This document shows, one piece after another, positions 1 through 11,061 of a stretch of DNA of 64,000 nt. A model generated the notes under the pieces. The model was not told the origin of the DNA. It worked only from the letters and a program-made list of their open reading frames with translations, and did not search any database. The stretch spans positions 78,712,945 to 78,776,944 of the forward strand of contig CM075855.1 in NCBI GenBank assembly GCA_037975125.1. Reading direction: 5' to 3'. Position 1 is the first letter of the stretch. Every line of letters begins with the position of its first letter. The stretch comes from Latrodectus hesperus. Its lineage: Eukaryota > Arthropoda > Arachnida > Araneae > Theridiidae. A program made the translations under genes and the position numbers.

Positions 1-1001
1 TAAAATCGCATGCGAAATGAGGCATTGATCAAACTAGTTTTGTGATGGCAACCATTCTTTTATTAGTTAACTCGCTGTTTTAAAGAAGGTGACCTTCAAG
101 GTGAATCTATATATTTATAAATGTTCTCAGAGCTTCTATCGCATGTTTTTCGAGAGATATAAAAAACACCATCACGTTCTCATTGTACAACAGTTTGGTC
201 TTCAGTAATGGTGTATTATGAAATGTAATTGGTGTATCATGACTACCTTGACAGCATATCAAGATAAGATTTACCATGCCGCCTTTTAAATTTTTATTGT
301 TTTATTTCATCGGTACGACATCTACATATAAATTGTAAAGGCCTGAAATGGTGATGTTTATTTTTTAATATTATATTCCCTGCTTAAGTAGGCTCTGGAA
401 TGACTTTTGCAACGTTAAAGACCCATAGTAGTTAGGTTATTGATTGATCCTAACTCAGCCTCAAATCTATGACTTTGATAAAAAGTTGGGAACTGTCAAA
501 CGGCCTAAGCATTGTATAATTGTCTTTTGAGAGGAATTTGCATTTATAAAACGGCCGTATTCACGTGTAGCAGGTAAGAAAAATTCGGAAAATTCCCAAG
601 TACCCACCCGATTGACATGCATGCAGAAAGATGAAATGCAACATCCCTCCCTCATTGCTGAATAGTAAATTTCATCGAAACCGGAAATTTTCGCTTTGAA
701 AGAAGTGGTGTCTAACCATTTCGCCAAGGTGAGCCATCAGATTTATGACTACTAGAAATTGAATAAAAGTAGCTCAAACGCACACAGTGCCAGTTAGTGA
801 GTCAATTAATGATTTTCGTTAATTAGTTTATTTGTAGCTTTATGATCGCTTCATCGCGCATGAGGGATAATCGGAGTAAGAACTGCGACTGAAAGTAGAT
901 CCAAACCACTACAAGCATTTAAAACAGAGTCAGGAATCGAACGCATACAAACTGTTCAACTGAAGGCTTAAGGGCTAATTATTCAGCTTCTAGCTCGCCA
1001 C
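1..1001. other. Unassigned AT-rich DNA
   Basis: No gene or complete repeat is recognised. A minus-strand tRNA B-box-like string (rc of CAGGAATCGAACG) lies at 931-943 and may be the remnant of a tRNA-derived SINE, but no matching A box or tail is clear. The one ORF above 80 codons (467-727, minus) has no recognisable motif and no convincing splice context. Confidence 0.4.
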
Positions 1002-1009
1002 CATATAGG

Positions 1010-1312
1010 GTGTTGTTGTTGCACCATACTTTTTTGTACTAACCCTGAATTGGGTTCTACCAGATAATGAAAGAAGCCTCGTGGGAATCGTCATAATTTA
1101 GTTGCAAAGATCAAACAGAAGATATCCTAATGCTTGACCTGCCACCTCTGCAGGTATCATTTCACTTGGAAGACATTGTGACTACAACCTTTTTATAGTG
1201 CCTCAGCCGTCCTTAGTAAACATGACGGATTTCGGTTAAGCCGTCATTTGGACTCACTAACCTTCGATAAGAAGAACGACACCCTAACTAACCAGGGCAC
1301 CGTGGCCCTAAT
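1010..1312 (-). mobile_element. tRNA-derived SINE, family A, with target site duplication
   Basis: Read on the minus strand, the element starts with a tRNA-like head (A-box-like GGTTAGTTAGG, then a decayed B-box region) and ends in a CAA tail, visible on the plus strand as TGTTGTTGTTG at 1011-1021. It is flanked by a perfect 8-bp direct repeat, CATATAGG, at 1002-1009 and 1313-1320, as expected for a retroposed copy. A related copy lies at 48642-48978; the two share the string GGTATCATTTCAC and the following GGA.GACATTG segment. It is non-coding and would depend on a LINE for movement. Confidence 0.75.
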
Positions 1313-2214
1313 CATATAGGATGTAGTATTCTTTTATGCTTACCTCCAAACTCCTGATTGGTTACTGAAGCAATCAGGGCTACAGAAAACAAATACTGTT
1401 ATAATTGGCCGTTATTTGATGGAATTTTCTAGCTATTTAGTTCATATATTTAATTCTTTAAATAAACAGATTTAAAGAAAAGATAGAAAATGAAACTCAT
1501 TAAAAATGTATTAAAAATCTGGTCACTTTTTATAAGTACACTGATATTTATCATGAAACTGAATATATTTCTGATATCATTCTTTAACGTAAAGGATATT
1601 TAACTGTAAATTATCGTACAAATTAAATTAGAAATTCCTCAAAAATCATATTATTAAAATAATCCAGAATTCGAAAATTTAAAAAAGGCAATACTTCTCA
1701 TTATGCACCCCAAGTTTAAGATCTTAAAATTATTGTCAGGATTTGGCATCAAGATCTCCGAGTTGTGGAACTCTTAAACTATGTGGTTGTTTCAGTTATC
1801 ATTCATAAAATATTTTTTAAATTGGAATTACTAAATATATATATTCTTGAAAGTAATGATAATGAATATGATCGCGCGTCGCTCGTAATACTATGCATAT
1901 CAACTGCAATTATTGAATTTTTCACAATTTAAAATGATTTGCAAAGGATCTTTAAAGAGATCCATAGCAGAGCTTTCGTTAAAGACTTATGTAAACATTA
2001 TCCAATTATTACATTGATGATTATTTGCACTGATAACACTGATTATTGATGATTAATTGCACTTGACATATTTATTTCAAACTATTTTGGCCAATTACCG
2101 GGTAATATCAGTTTTGCTGATGGATTAATCTTTCTTCCTACGTCAAGATTTTAAATAAGTTTGGCTGTTAGCCTAAATTTTAATTTTTGCACAGAAGATC
2201 TGATTCAATCGATA

Positions 2215-2325
2215 GTTTTTAAGGGTAAGCCGAATCGCTTCCTACAACCATAGCCAACATGGGAATCGAACTCACGAGCTGTTGGTTGGAACCGCAAAGT
2301 GCTTATACTGCCTTGACGCTTCAGA
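2215..2325 (-). repeat. tRNA-like SINE relict
   Basis: The minus strand contains a good B-box match (GAGTTCGATTCCC, rc of 2255-2267) about 50 bases after an A-box-like segment, in tRNA-like order. The following text resembles other B-box-bearing relicts in this window (for example 50540-50630). No tail or target duplication could be found, so this is a decayed copy, not a working tRNA gene. Confidence 0.45.
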
Positions 2326-3430
2326 TTTTTGAGTATAAGGCTACAAAGGAAACTTATAGAAAAAGGTATTAAAATTTCATGTCAAATATATGAGCTTCAT
2401 TAAATAAAAATTAACTTAACAGTCTAACGTAACCGTTAAAACATATATAAAATATATACATTATTATATATAATTATGTATTTGCTACATTCCCCCGTTT
2501 ACAACTGTTTCCCATTAAAATTGATATAAATTTTGAAATTCAAAAAAGTAGTATCATTACTAAGATCTTTAGTTTTCTAATACCTTCAATTTTTCTGATA
2601 TATAATATGATAGAAAAAGCATAATAACTAAAAAAAATGAATGGTTAATTCATGTCATTATTTATTTGAAAGGTAAAGCAATGCATTCAGTTGTCACGAT
2701 GACTTCATGAGTTCCTTAATGTTTGATTTTGATTGCCTGCTTCTTGCCCTATTATTCCTATTGTAAAGCATTGAATGATATGCAACGTTGCCATCTGTCG
2801 GCTCGAAATTGTATCGGAATAAAAACGGAAGTCATCTCTTCAAGCTCCAAAAATTAATTAAATCTGATGTCAATGTCACGTTCTGAAATTCTTTCATTTT
2901 TTTTATCGTGCACGTGGAAACGGTCCTTTCATTTTTTAGCTCCGCTTGGTAATTTGTGCGTGCCTGCGCTACGGAGTTCTCTTTAATGAGAAGAGAGATT
3001 CGTTTTTTCGAAATGAGTCGTTCACCTCTTGCCGGAGAGTGCAGGTTGTGCCATCTGTGGTCGCACGGAAGTGCAGTTCTTCATGAAAGCGAGTGATTAA
3101 AAATCGGAATATATAATTACATATCCCGAGGCAAAGATATGCAATATGAAAAAGTACTTTCATTCTTCGCAAACCTTTTTAAAAATATGAAATCAATATG
3201 GTTCAATGGAATCAGAGAATAAAACAAGATGGCGGTTTATAGTTGTTTCTTTCTGAATAAACAAATGTTAGACTTCTTTTGCTTCAAACTTCAAATGGAA
3301 CTAGGAATTAAAATTATATATTTTTTATAAACAAATTAAGGAAATATGTTATGAAAAATAAATTTTAAATGCTGAATAACTATACCTACTAAACTTTTTT
3401 AATTTACTCAATACGAATTAATATATATGG

Positions 3431-3431
<1 letters not shown>

Positions 3432-3516
<85 letters not shown>
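3432..3516. repeat. (TA)n microsatellite
   Basis: An uninterrupted TA dinucleotide run of about 85 bases. Any ORF read through it is low-complexity artefact. Confidence 0.95.
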
Positions 3517-3519
<3 letters not shown>

Positions 3520-4148
3520 ATTAAATAAGCTTAAGGTGTGCTAAGCAAAATGATTTTTTTTCGATTGTAAATACGAATTTTCAGTTCAGTAATTTGTTAC
3601 ATTTTACCTAAACAATTGTCTCTATGACGAAAATTTCATAAATTTTTTTAGGAAGATTCTAATTTCATATACACACATATATATAAAAAAATCTTCAATG
3701 ATTTCTGAAGAATCAAATCAGATTTTGCGAAGTGAGTAATTTTATTATTTCTCGAGTAATAAATATATCTATTATGAATGTTTACAAATTGTTCCACGAC
3801 ACATTTATATTGATTTCTTCTTCTTTTTTATCAATTTTTGTCTCGATCTCCACGATAGATGGATGCACCAATCCATACTGCAGATAATCAGGAACTTATC
3901 GTTGTTTAATTGAATCGTTTTGAATAATGCAATTTTATAAATAGTGTAATCTTATATAGTTAGGAATATTAAAGTAAAGAAATGTATAGATAAACTAATT
4001 CCTTTTAGAGATAACGCTTAAAATATCACTTGTAAAAAAATGTCTATAATAATACTAAATATTTGTAATTTTTACATTTACTTAGGTCACATTACGCCCA
4101 TATACAATGCTGTTGAGTTTAATATTTCATGAAAGTACTCAAGGCTTG

Positions 4149-4550
4149 AGCTCCAGTGGCTCAGTAGCTTCATGCCGCTTCCCGTAAGCTCAGCAAAGTG
4201 AAGCATCATTTGCCGCAGGCAGTGGTTGGGAGGGTGACCACGGTGTACTCTCCTTCACTGGGTTGCTGGAACTCCGTAGGTTGGGGACGTGTCTACGTTA
4301 ATCTGTGACGTCCAAAGTCCTTCCGCTGGTGTGGCGTGGATGTGGAGAGGAGGGTGCCAGCTCAGGTGTGGCCTCGTCACCTGACCTTGGTTCAAAATTA
4401 CGAGGCACCTTAATTAGAGCAAAGACGTACTTTCACCTTCGTGGTGCTCTGTTCCAAACGAAAGACGCACCCGTTTGACTTAATTCGCACTGCCAACGGC
4501 ATAGCGAGCTTGGCTTGTCCAAGTGTCATAAGTAACAACAACAACAACAA
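4149..4550 (+). mobile_element. SINE family B with 5S-rRNA-like head and CAA tail
   Basis: A complete retroposed copy flanked by the perfect direct repeat CTCAAGGCTTG at 4138-4148 and 4551-4561 (12 bp if the preceding A is counted). The head begins with a tRNA A-box match (TGGCTCAGTAG, about 4157). It then runs without gaps parallel to the internal promoter of eukaryotic 5S rRNA: AAGTGAAGCA, then 28 bases later GGGTGACCAC, at the spacing of the 5S A and C boxes. The body begins near CACTGGGTTGCTGG and is shared with copies at 51055-51190 and 56331-56650. It ends ATAAGTAACAACAACAAC, close to the LINE tail at 5706-5734. Non-coding; transcription would be by Pol III and mobilisation by a LINE in trans. 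Confidence 0.8.
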
Positions 4551-4929
4551 CTCAAGGCTTGGGTCGAGATAGCCTTTTGGGGAAAGGTTTTCTGACGTCT
4601 AAGAAACAATGGGTTCAATACCCAATTCAGTAGAAGATAATCATTCTAAGAAATCGTATGTTTAATGAAATTTTCTAAAGATCTGCTGGTATGTTGAAGA
4701 TTCCTTCAAGAGCTCGGGTGTAGATCTCGTCACTAGATCAGGGTCCAAAACTGCATAGTAGTTGACTATGTTTACAGAGATGAATCAAAGGAAACAGGTT
4801 ATCAGAAACGAACATGATAAAAGAAATTGCAAAGTTAGTTTTGGCAAGCGTTTCCGGATGCCTATTTCAGTCGACCAAATTTTCCAAACACACTTAACCA
4901 TTTCATAATTTTGGACCAGAGTCCTGCGA

Positions 4930-5735
4930 CCGGTAAATACCTCAGATGGCATTCTCCGCCCACATTACAAGACCTTTGTCTTCTATACTGGTGGAAGCAG
5001 ATCTGACTCGGGAAAAACGGACAGTGGTGTTCTTATGAAATGGGAATTGTTTCAGAAATTCTGATCACAGTTCAGTTTCTCGCTCTGAGCTTATTGCTAT
5101 TAGGGAGGCGTTAGATCTTGCTTTGCAGGTTGATGCGGATGATATTTGGATCCTGACCGATAGTAAAGGCTCCTTTTAGCACCTGAAGGATTAGCCTAAT
5201 ATTTTAGATAAACTGGGGCAGGATATTACTCTAAAACTGGCTGCTTTGAATCAGGATGGCACTGTAGGCTTACAGAGGATTTCCTCACACGTGGGAGTTT
5301 ACGGAAATGAAGTTGCTGACCAGCTGCTAGTCAAGTAAGCAAACTCTCCACTACCTCTTCCACCCAAATGAGTATTTCTGCGATTCATTCCTTGTTTTTG
5401 GCCATTACAAATATCACTTGGAGGAATCCTTCTCATTCTGATCTTCTTATTCTGATCATGCCGGGTGTGCTCGATTGTCCTTGCAGTGCTCCTGACCACT
5501 ACTCTAGGTAGACTTAGATCTGGAGTCTCATCCTCAGTGGAAACGAGAGGGCTTATGTACTTTTCCTCTGTTCTGCCATCGCTTCTCTCTCTCATATCTC
5601 AGACTGTATTGGTTCCTCTATGAGGCAATGTTGAAGGAGGGGGATGTTGTCTCTGATTTAATTGTGAGACATGGTCTCTTGGTCTTGGTTTAGTTTATCT
5701 AAGCCAAGGGTGTGATAAGCAACAACAACAACAGT
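4930..5735 (+). pseudogene. 3'-truncated LINE: RNase H region and CAA tail
   Basis: Decayed 3' end of a non-LTR retrotransposon. Two frames read as RNase H: first TGGSRSDSGKTDSGV (about 4989-5033; the first acidic site, normally TDGS, reads TGGS). After a frameshift follows SRSELIAIREALDLALQ, then WILTDSKGS, then SSHVGVYGNEVADQLLVK (to about 5337). These are the usual E, D and H...N..AD landmarks of the RNase H domain that follows reverse transcriptase in I/R1/jockey-type LINEs. Stops interrupt it (SF*HLKD*P). The 3' UTR ends TGTGATAAGCAACAACAACA. No RT remains in the window, so this is a 5'-truncated dead copy. Its tail resembles that of the SINE 1.2 kb upstream. Confidence 0.75.
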
Positions 5736-7129
5736 GCAAGATATCAGCTACGAAAAACTTTAATTTTATAGCGCTTCTCAGAAAATTTGTCTTTAACTGC
5801 GTCAGATAATGCGATCCGAACCCCAGAATATAGCACACGAAGCTAGATTTCCATGGTTCGAACACGTAACTGACTTCAAGATAAGTTTTTGACACTTCTG
5901 GGCAAACAACAGTGTCTATAAAATCCAATATTTACCCACATGAACAGAATCTCGAACTCATGCGTAGTGAAAGTGGATTATTCATCAATACACAGCATCC
6001 AAAGATAAAGTGGCTAATTCACTAGTTGAACACATTTGCTTCTTGCTCATTTTCTGAGCCTATTCATAATCATTATTCTCATTAATAGCTTTATATCATT
6101 CACACAAAAGTCAGTCTCGCATTTTTTAAGTTTCAATTGCTGAGTGTCTCGTCATTCCCACTAGACTTGCGCAGTCACGCCATCTGTTGGAAACACATAA
6201 CACCATCGCATATTCGAATTAAAATTCGAAGTGCAGCATTTGAGAGACGGTGATACAGCTTCCTACCAACTACTCAACTTTCGTAAGGATTTTCAGCCAA
6301 ACAACGAAAGCTAACATTTCAAAATAGATTCTAAGCATTTTTAGATTCATCGTAGCTTAGTGATCAGACATGTTCTTCAGAATGGAAGCTCTCATGTTCA
6401 ATACCAGCGGCTGTTGAACAACGAGGGCTGTATTGTATGCAGTTCCGACAGAAGGGATGCTTGTGAATTTTCAGGTTTTCTCTCATAGGATACAGTATAC
6501 GTATCTATGAAAATGTCCACCCCCATAAAGCAATTCGACATATCCTTTTTCGTCTCATTTGTCATCTACTTCGCTGGGACAAAATGGTCAATTCAGGTCA
6601 CCGATTAGCAGGAGTCAAATACATTGTGGGGTTATAGTTGAACACCGAACAATGCATCATAATAAGAGAAATTTTAATCATTTTTAATAGAAATCATTAT
6701 AACTTATATTATTGCTTTTTTAATGTTCTATCTACAAATAAACATTGCTTATCAATGATTAAAAATTAACTTTAGCTAGGAATAAAAGCATTCTCAGTAA
6801 AAACAAAAATACTTAATCTTATAAAAAAAACTCGAATGGATTTATCAATATGAAAGCATTCACAATCAGTTTTGTACTGCATAATTTCCCCCGCATCTTG
6901 AAATTCACATTCAGAAATTTCAGCACTAGTTCAAGCCTTTATGTTTCTGAGACATAAAATAAAATTTGATAGCTTTCTACTTCAATATTTTTCACTAACA
7001 CTTAAACATCTGAGAGATGTTATAAAGTTCTTTCTTTTTGTAAAGAAAAAAATTTAGAACGTTTTGACTTTCAAAAACATTCTATCATAGATAATGAACC
7101 ATATTCACATATGACGAAGAAGATTCTCA
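5736..7129. other. Unassigned DNA with a possible tRNA-like relict
   Basis: No gene is supported. About 6355-6415 carries GCTTAGTGATCAGA followed by ATGTTCAATACCAG, in A-box/B-box order, like the relicts at 31905 and 39885. CGCCATCTGTTGG at 6179-6191 resembles a CTCF-type core (rc CCAACAGATGGCG). Confidence 0.35.
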
Positions 7130-7410
7130 AGCACTCCATGCAGAAAAGTTGAAGCTCGCAAGGCAAAGGTCCGTGGTTTTATACTCAGACTGGCCAAGAT
7201 CGACTCAGTCTTGAATTCCTTTATTAGGTCCACAAATTGAGTACAAATAATGTTTGGAAAATCGGGGGCTTCGAGTTAGGCTGACCACCAAACAGGGACA
7301 AAATCTTCGCAGACCTCGGTCAAGAAAACGAATATGGGCATTGTAAGCCTTGGCCCTCTGTGGATTGTCGCGCAACTGAGTTTATGAGTGTATTTCAATA
7401 AGGGACTTAT
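7130..7410 (+). repeat. SINE family C copy
   Basis: It aligns by eye along its length to 33838-34110 and, inverted, to 37400-37560. Shared landmarks are a GGTCCG.GGTT segment in B-box position, AGTAC-AA-ATGTTTGGAAA, TTAG.CTGACCA-C-AAC, and CAAGAAAACGAATATGGGCA followed by GCCTTGGCC. The B box is decayed (GGTTTTATACTC) compared with the 33.8 kb copy. No target duplication is seen. Confidence 0.6.
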
Positions 7411-7539
7411 AGATAAGCCCAGTTTACTAATGGTGGACGGTTAAATTTGCTTTTTTTTCATGCTGCGTTCATATATTAGGTTGGGGAATGAGTTCGCACC
7501 GTTTTTAGGACTTTTATTTAAACAAAAGACAATTATTAT

Positions 7540-7977
7540 ATCAATAAGTTAATCAATTATATATTCGCCGTTGCTGTTCACAGCCTCTTACCACCTCTCG
7601 ACCCATTTGTTGATGCCGTTCAGCCAAAAATTGCCTAGTCTGGTGTCAAAGAAGTTGTTGAGCCAGTTTTTATAGACCTCTTTGTTATCAAAGGCAACGC
7701 CGTTCATATGGTTTGACAAGGAGCGGAAAAGATGATAATCGGTAGGTGCTAGATCCTGCGAATACGGCGGATGCTAAAGGACCTCTCATTCGAGCTCTAG
7801 GAGTGCGGCTTTGACGTCTTGTGCAACATGGGGCCTGGCGTTGTCGTGAAGGAGTATGGTTTGACCATGTCGATCAAGTCTTTTCAGTCTAATAGCCTCA
7901 TTCACGTGGTGTAGCTGGGCAATGTAGAGCTCCTTGTTGACTGTGGCATCCTTTTCGAGCATTTCCCAGTGCACCAA
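7540..7977 (-). pseudogene. mariner transposase, C-terminal half (dead)
   Basis: The minus strand from 7977 reads LVHWEMLEKDATVNKELYIA, then RHGQTILLHDNARPHVAQ with the second catalytic Asp of the mariner DDD triad. After a stop it continues to YSQDLAPTDYHLFRSLSNH with the third Asp (PTDY, as in DD34D), and then to the C-terminus near NSNGEYIID. In-frame stops (LELE*, HERW*) and the missing N-terminal half make it non-functional. The junction at about 7977-7980 runs into a second 3' fragment in the opposite orientation. Confidence 0.8.
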
Positions 7978-7979
7978 GA

Positions 7980-8110
7980 GGTCCTTAAAAACTGGATCAA
8001 CAACTTCTTTGACACCAGACTAGGCGATTTTTGGCGGAACGGCATCAACAAATTGGTCGAGAGGTGGGAAGAGGCTGTGAACAGCAACGGCGATTATATA
8101 CTTATTGATA
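7980..8110 (+). pseudogene. mariner transposase 3' fragment, inverted partner
   Basis: The plus-strand reading EVLKNWINNFFDTRLGDFWR continues to KLVERWEEAVNSNGDYI, the extreme C-terminus of the same transposase family. It lies head to head with the larger minus-strand fragment. It carries fewer substitutions from the expected protein than the left copy in this stretch. Confidence 0.75.
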
Positions 8111-8179
8111 TAATTATTGTTTTTTGTTTAAATAAAAGTCTTTTTTAGAAACGCTACGAACTTATTCCCCAACCTAATA

Positions 8180-8935
8180 TATAATAATCGCAAGGGAGAA
8201 AAATCCGAAAAACTTCTACGCAGTCCTATCTTTAGAGATGCAGAAGCATATCAATTTTGTTTGTTCAACACAGTTGTTAAAATCGGACCGATGGCTTTCT
8301 ATTCTGAGGAGTTACAGATAAATGAATTAAAATTCATGTAACTGACCTTTTAAGTTAAAGGCTCGTGAAATGAATAATGAAACCATTAGTAACAATTTTT
8401 GTGTCAACCTAATCATACAAAATTAACTTATAAATTGCTTAAATTCCGATGCAAATGACCGATAATGGGGCAAATTATAAGAATTCTGATGATATTTATT
8501 ATAAATATGCATTATTTTATTCAATCATATTCGAAACTTATTATGAAATTAAATCCTACTTAAGTAAAATTTTTATAATAAACTATTGTATTATCTCTAA
8601 AACTTTTATTGCAACGTTTTCAATTGATCACACACACTTTTGTTTTTAAAAAAATGTAATTATTTCCAGATAGGCTCTTTTATTCCCACCGAGATTTGAG
8701 TTCCAGTCAATGAAAACTACTGGAACCACATGCGTAAACAATAATGCAATATTTACTATACATATAAAAGGAGGAATTTTATTTAAAAAATGTCGTCCAT
8801 TTCAATAAATGCACACAACATTCTTTCAAAATTTCCAACGCATATAGCATTTTATTTACGTACAACAAAACGATGCTATAACGGCGCCAGGAGCATAATT
8901 TATTAAGTTGCGCGTTTATTAACATCATTTATTAA
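8180..8935. other. Unassigned AT-rich DNA
   Basis: No gene or family recognised. Near the right end TTATTAAGTTGCGCGTTTA (about 8900) is repeated 30 bases later as TTATTAACTTGCGCGTTTA, overlapping the inverted repeat that follows. Confidence 0.35.
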
Positions 8936-8978
8936 CTTGCGCGTTTACAATCCCTTTTTGTGGTTGTAAACGCGCAAG
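8936..8978. repeat. Perfect 15-bp inverted repeat
   Basis: CTTGCGCGTTTACAA (8936-8950) is exactly complementary to TTGTAAACGCGCAAG (8964-8978), with a 13-base loop. The stem is unusually CpG-rich for this window. It could form a hairpin or be a paired binding site; nothing next to it decides between these. Confidence 0.8.
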
Positions 8979-9479
8979 GACATTTCTCTCTGTGTGCACA
9001 TTAATGCAACGAATTCCAAGCGTAAAGTGGATGGCACACACATCGGCAGCTTCCAAGAGGAAGTGGATATGTAAACACGTACTAAGCCCTGGTTTATCCT
9101 TGACTAGATCATTGCAGCCACGTGCCGAAGTTTTTTTGCTTTTCTCTCGACCTTCGAATGAATCTCCTAACTGTCAGGCCTCACTTACACTGATTAAACA
9201 ATGAAAAAATATTGTTCTGAGATAAGCGTAAAAAAAAAAAGATCGAAAACACACTTTTTTATCGTTTGGAACATAGAAATGAAAAAATAAAAACATTCTA
9301 TCTTGGTGATTCTTTTTTCTTCTCTTTTCTGAGAACACATTTAGAAAATTATTCATTTTTTCCTCGAGATAGAAATTTTACCTTCTGTTTTTATGACAAG
9401 CGGACTACCCAGTGGGGGTAAAAGATAATCAAAAACATTTATCTCTTTTTTTTATAGAAAGAACAGGTGCTGTTCAAAA

Positions 9480-9545
9480 CCCCACTGCGCATGCGTGACC
9501 CGCCTCCTAGTGGATTCCATTCTGAGGGAATATAAAAAAAAAAGG
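9480..9545 (+). promoter_or_regulatory. Possible promoter-like cluster
   Basis: Within 60 bases lie TGCGCATGCG (about 9486, the core of the NRF-1/Ewg palindrome), CGCCTCCTAGTGG (rc matches 13 of 14 positions of the vertebrate CTCF consensus) and GAATATAAAAAAA, which could act as a TATA element. No gene is recognised downstream, so this is inference from motifs only. Confidence 0.2.
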
Positions 9546-9599
9546 CTTTTAATATTTTTTTCCCTCACAGATTCAGGTCAGAGTTTGTAAAAAGAGAGA

Positions 9600-11006
9600 T
9601 TTGAGTGGGTTTTAGTAGCTGATAATATTCTATAAGAAGTGTCAAGCCAGATTATCGGAGCTTTATTGGCAATTGTTCGAAATGAAGCTGGTACTGGAAA
9701 CTACATCTGTTTTCGCCTTTTTAAGCTACAACAATGGTTCATTGTTCTAACAGAACAACCTGTCATTCGATTGAACAATATAACCTTTATTGAATTTGCA
9801 TGACAAATATAAATACAGCACGAATCATTTAAAGCAATAAATATAAATTAATAAACATTTGCATTAGTTGAAAATAAATTATCTAGCTATTAAATATTGC
9901 ATAAATAACCAATTCACAAAGAACGCTGTATAAAAGAGGCTGCCATATAACCTTAATAATATAGAGAAAGATGAATTTCAGGAAATAAGATGTGTTTAAA
10001 GAAAATAGGTCGTAAAAATCGGTTTCCCATCCAACTTTAGAATTCAGGGTGCATCTATTAGAAGTTAATGAAATTTGTTAATGATTTTACCGACATAGTT
10101 ATCGAGTTTCTGAGCCGATTAACTTGTTCCATAAAACTGAATATAGCGCAGTTTATACTATTATAAAAATGGGGTAATAGATTAGCGTGAAATAATATAT
10201 CGCACATCATAAAAATGAGAATCCGGAATACATCTTAAAATTTAATGAAAAAATTTAATATTTATAAAAAAATTATATATAATATTCGATATAGTTATAA
10301 TAAATAGGAATATTTTTATATGTTAGTATTATTCAATACATATTTAAATCGTATGTAGATTAGTTTAAAAATTTATTTCATAAATCATATATTATAAAAG
10401 CTTTATTTGCGGTTTTATCAATAGGTGAAGACACAGTGATGTATTTATGTATTTACATGTTTTTAAATGGAAAAAAATATTTAAAATATATTTTTACTCA
10501 CACACCTACATAAAATATATATAAATAGAAGGATTAAAAGCATTGTGTCGAATGAATATGAATAATACGTGTTTCCAACATTTATTTCAAATTATTATTA
10601 AATAGAAAAACTATTATTTAAGAATTTTATCCGCTATCTTCCATAACACACACACATATAAAACAAAATAAATACGTAACACATAATTACTAAAAACGTT
10701 AAAGAAAAAATTTAAGATTATTTTTAAGAGAACTATATTATAAGTAAATAAATCATTAAAAAGAATAATATTAAAAGGAAAAAATATCAAAAATAGTTAA
10801 AAATCTTCTATTACTAAAACAGAATCACATAACTCAAATCTACACTTTTTTCTTTTAAACCTTAATGTTTAAAATTTGCACTTAATGTACTTTTAAATTT
10901 TAATAACTGCAAAAATATGAGAATTAGATTATTATATTTTATCGTTTCTAAATCAATTATAACTAAATGATTTTAATAAGAGTTCGTTAAATACTATTTT
11001 AATTCA
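9600..11006. other. Unassigned very AT-rich DNA
   Basis: No ORF of interest, no repeat family, no structural signal I can support. Confidence 0.4.
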
Positions 11007-11061
11007 ATTGTTAAGTTTAAATGAATATTAGTATAACGAGTATTCATTTAAACTTAACAAT
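11007..11061. repeat. Perfect 21-bp inverted repeat
   Basis: The 21-base arm at 11007-11027 (starting ATTGTTAAGTTTAAATG) is exactly complementary to 11041-11061, with a 13-base loop. Arm length and perfection exceed chance expectation for AT-rich DNA. No TSD or body marks it as an element. Confidence 0.8.

Larger units (their letters stand above)
1321..4137. other. Unassigned AT-rich DNA with embedded relict repeats
   Basis: Apart from the tRNA-like relict at 2215-2325 and the TA microsatellite at 3432-3516, I see no gene. Two short GCCATCTGT-containing strings (about 2789 and 3050) resemble the CAGATGGC core of CTCF-like sites, but they match weakly. Confidence 0.4.
7476..8177. mobile_element. 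Fold-back mariner: two 3' ends in inverted orientation
   Basis: The element is bounded by TTAGGTTGGGGAATGAGTTC at 7476 and its inverted partner ending 8177, each flanked by TA (7474-7475, 8178-8179). The terminal repeats are about 200 bases long, far beyond the usual ~30 bp mariner ITR, because both halves contain the transposase 3' end. The plus-strand right half reads KNWINNFFDTRLGDFWRNGI, and the minus-strand left half reads KNWLNNFFDTRLGNFWLNGI. The normal 5' end and N-terminal half of the transposase are absent. It is non-autonomous by content but keeps two right-type ends. Confidence 0.85.

Noticed and set aside
4149..4260. A 5S rRNA gene
   Set aside because: Only the internal promoter portion resembles 5S; the 5' and 3' thirds of 5S rRNA are absent and the unit is a TSD-flanked SINE.
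5299..5595. 98-codon minus-strand ORF
   Set aside because: Antisense to the LINE tail, with no motif of its own.
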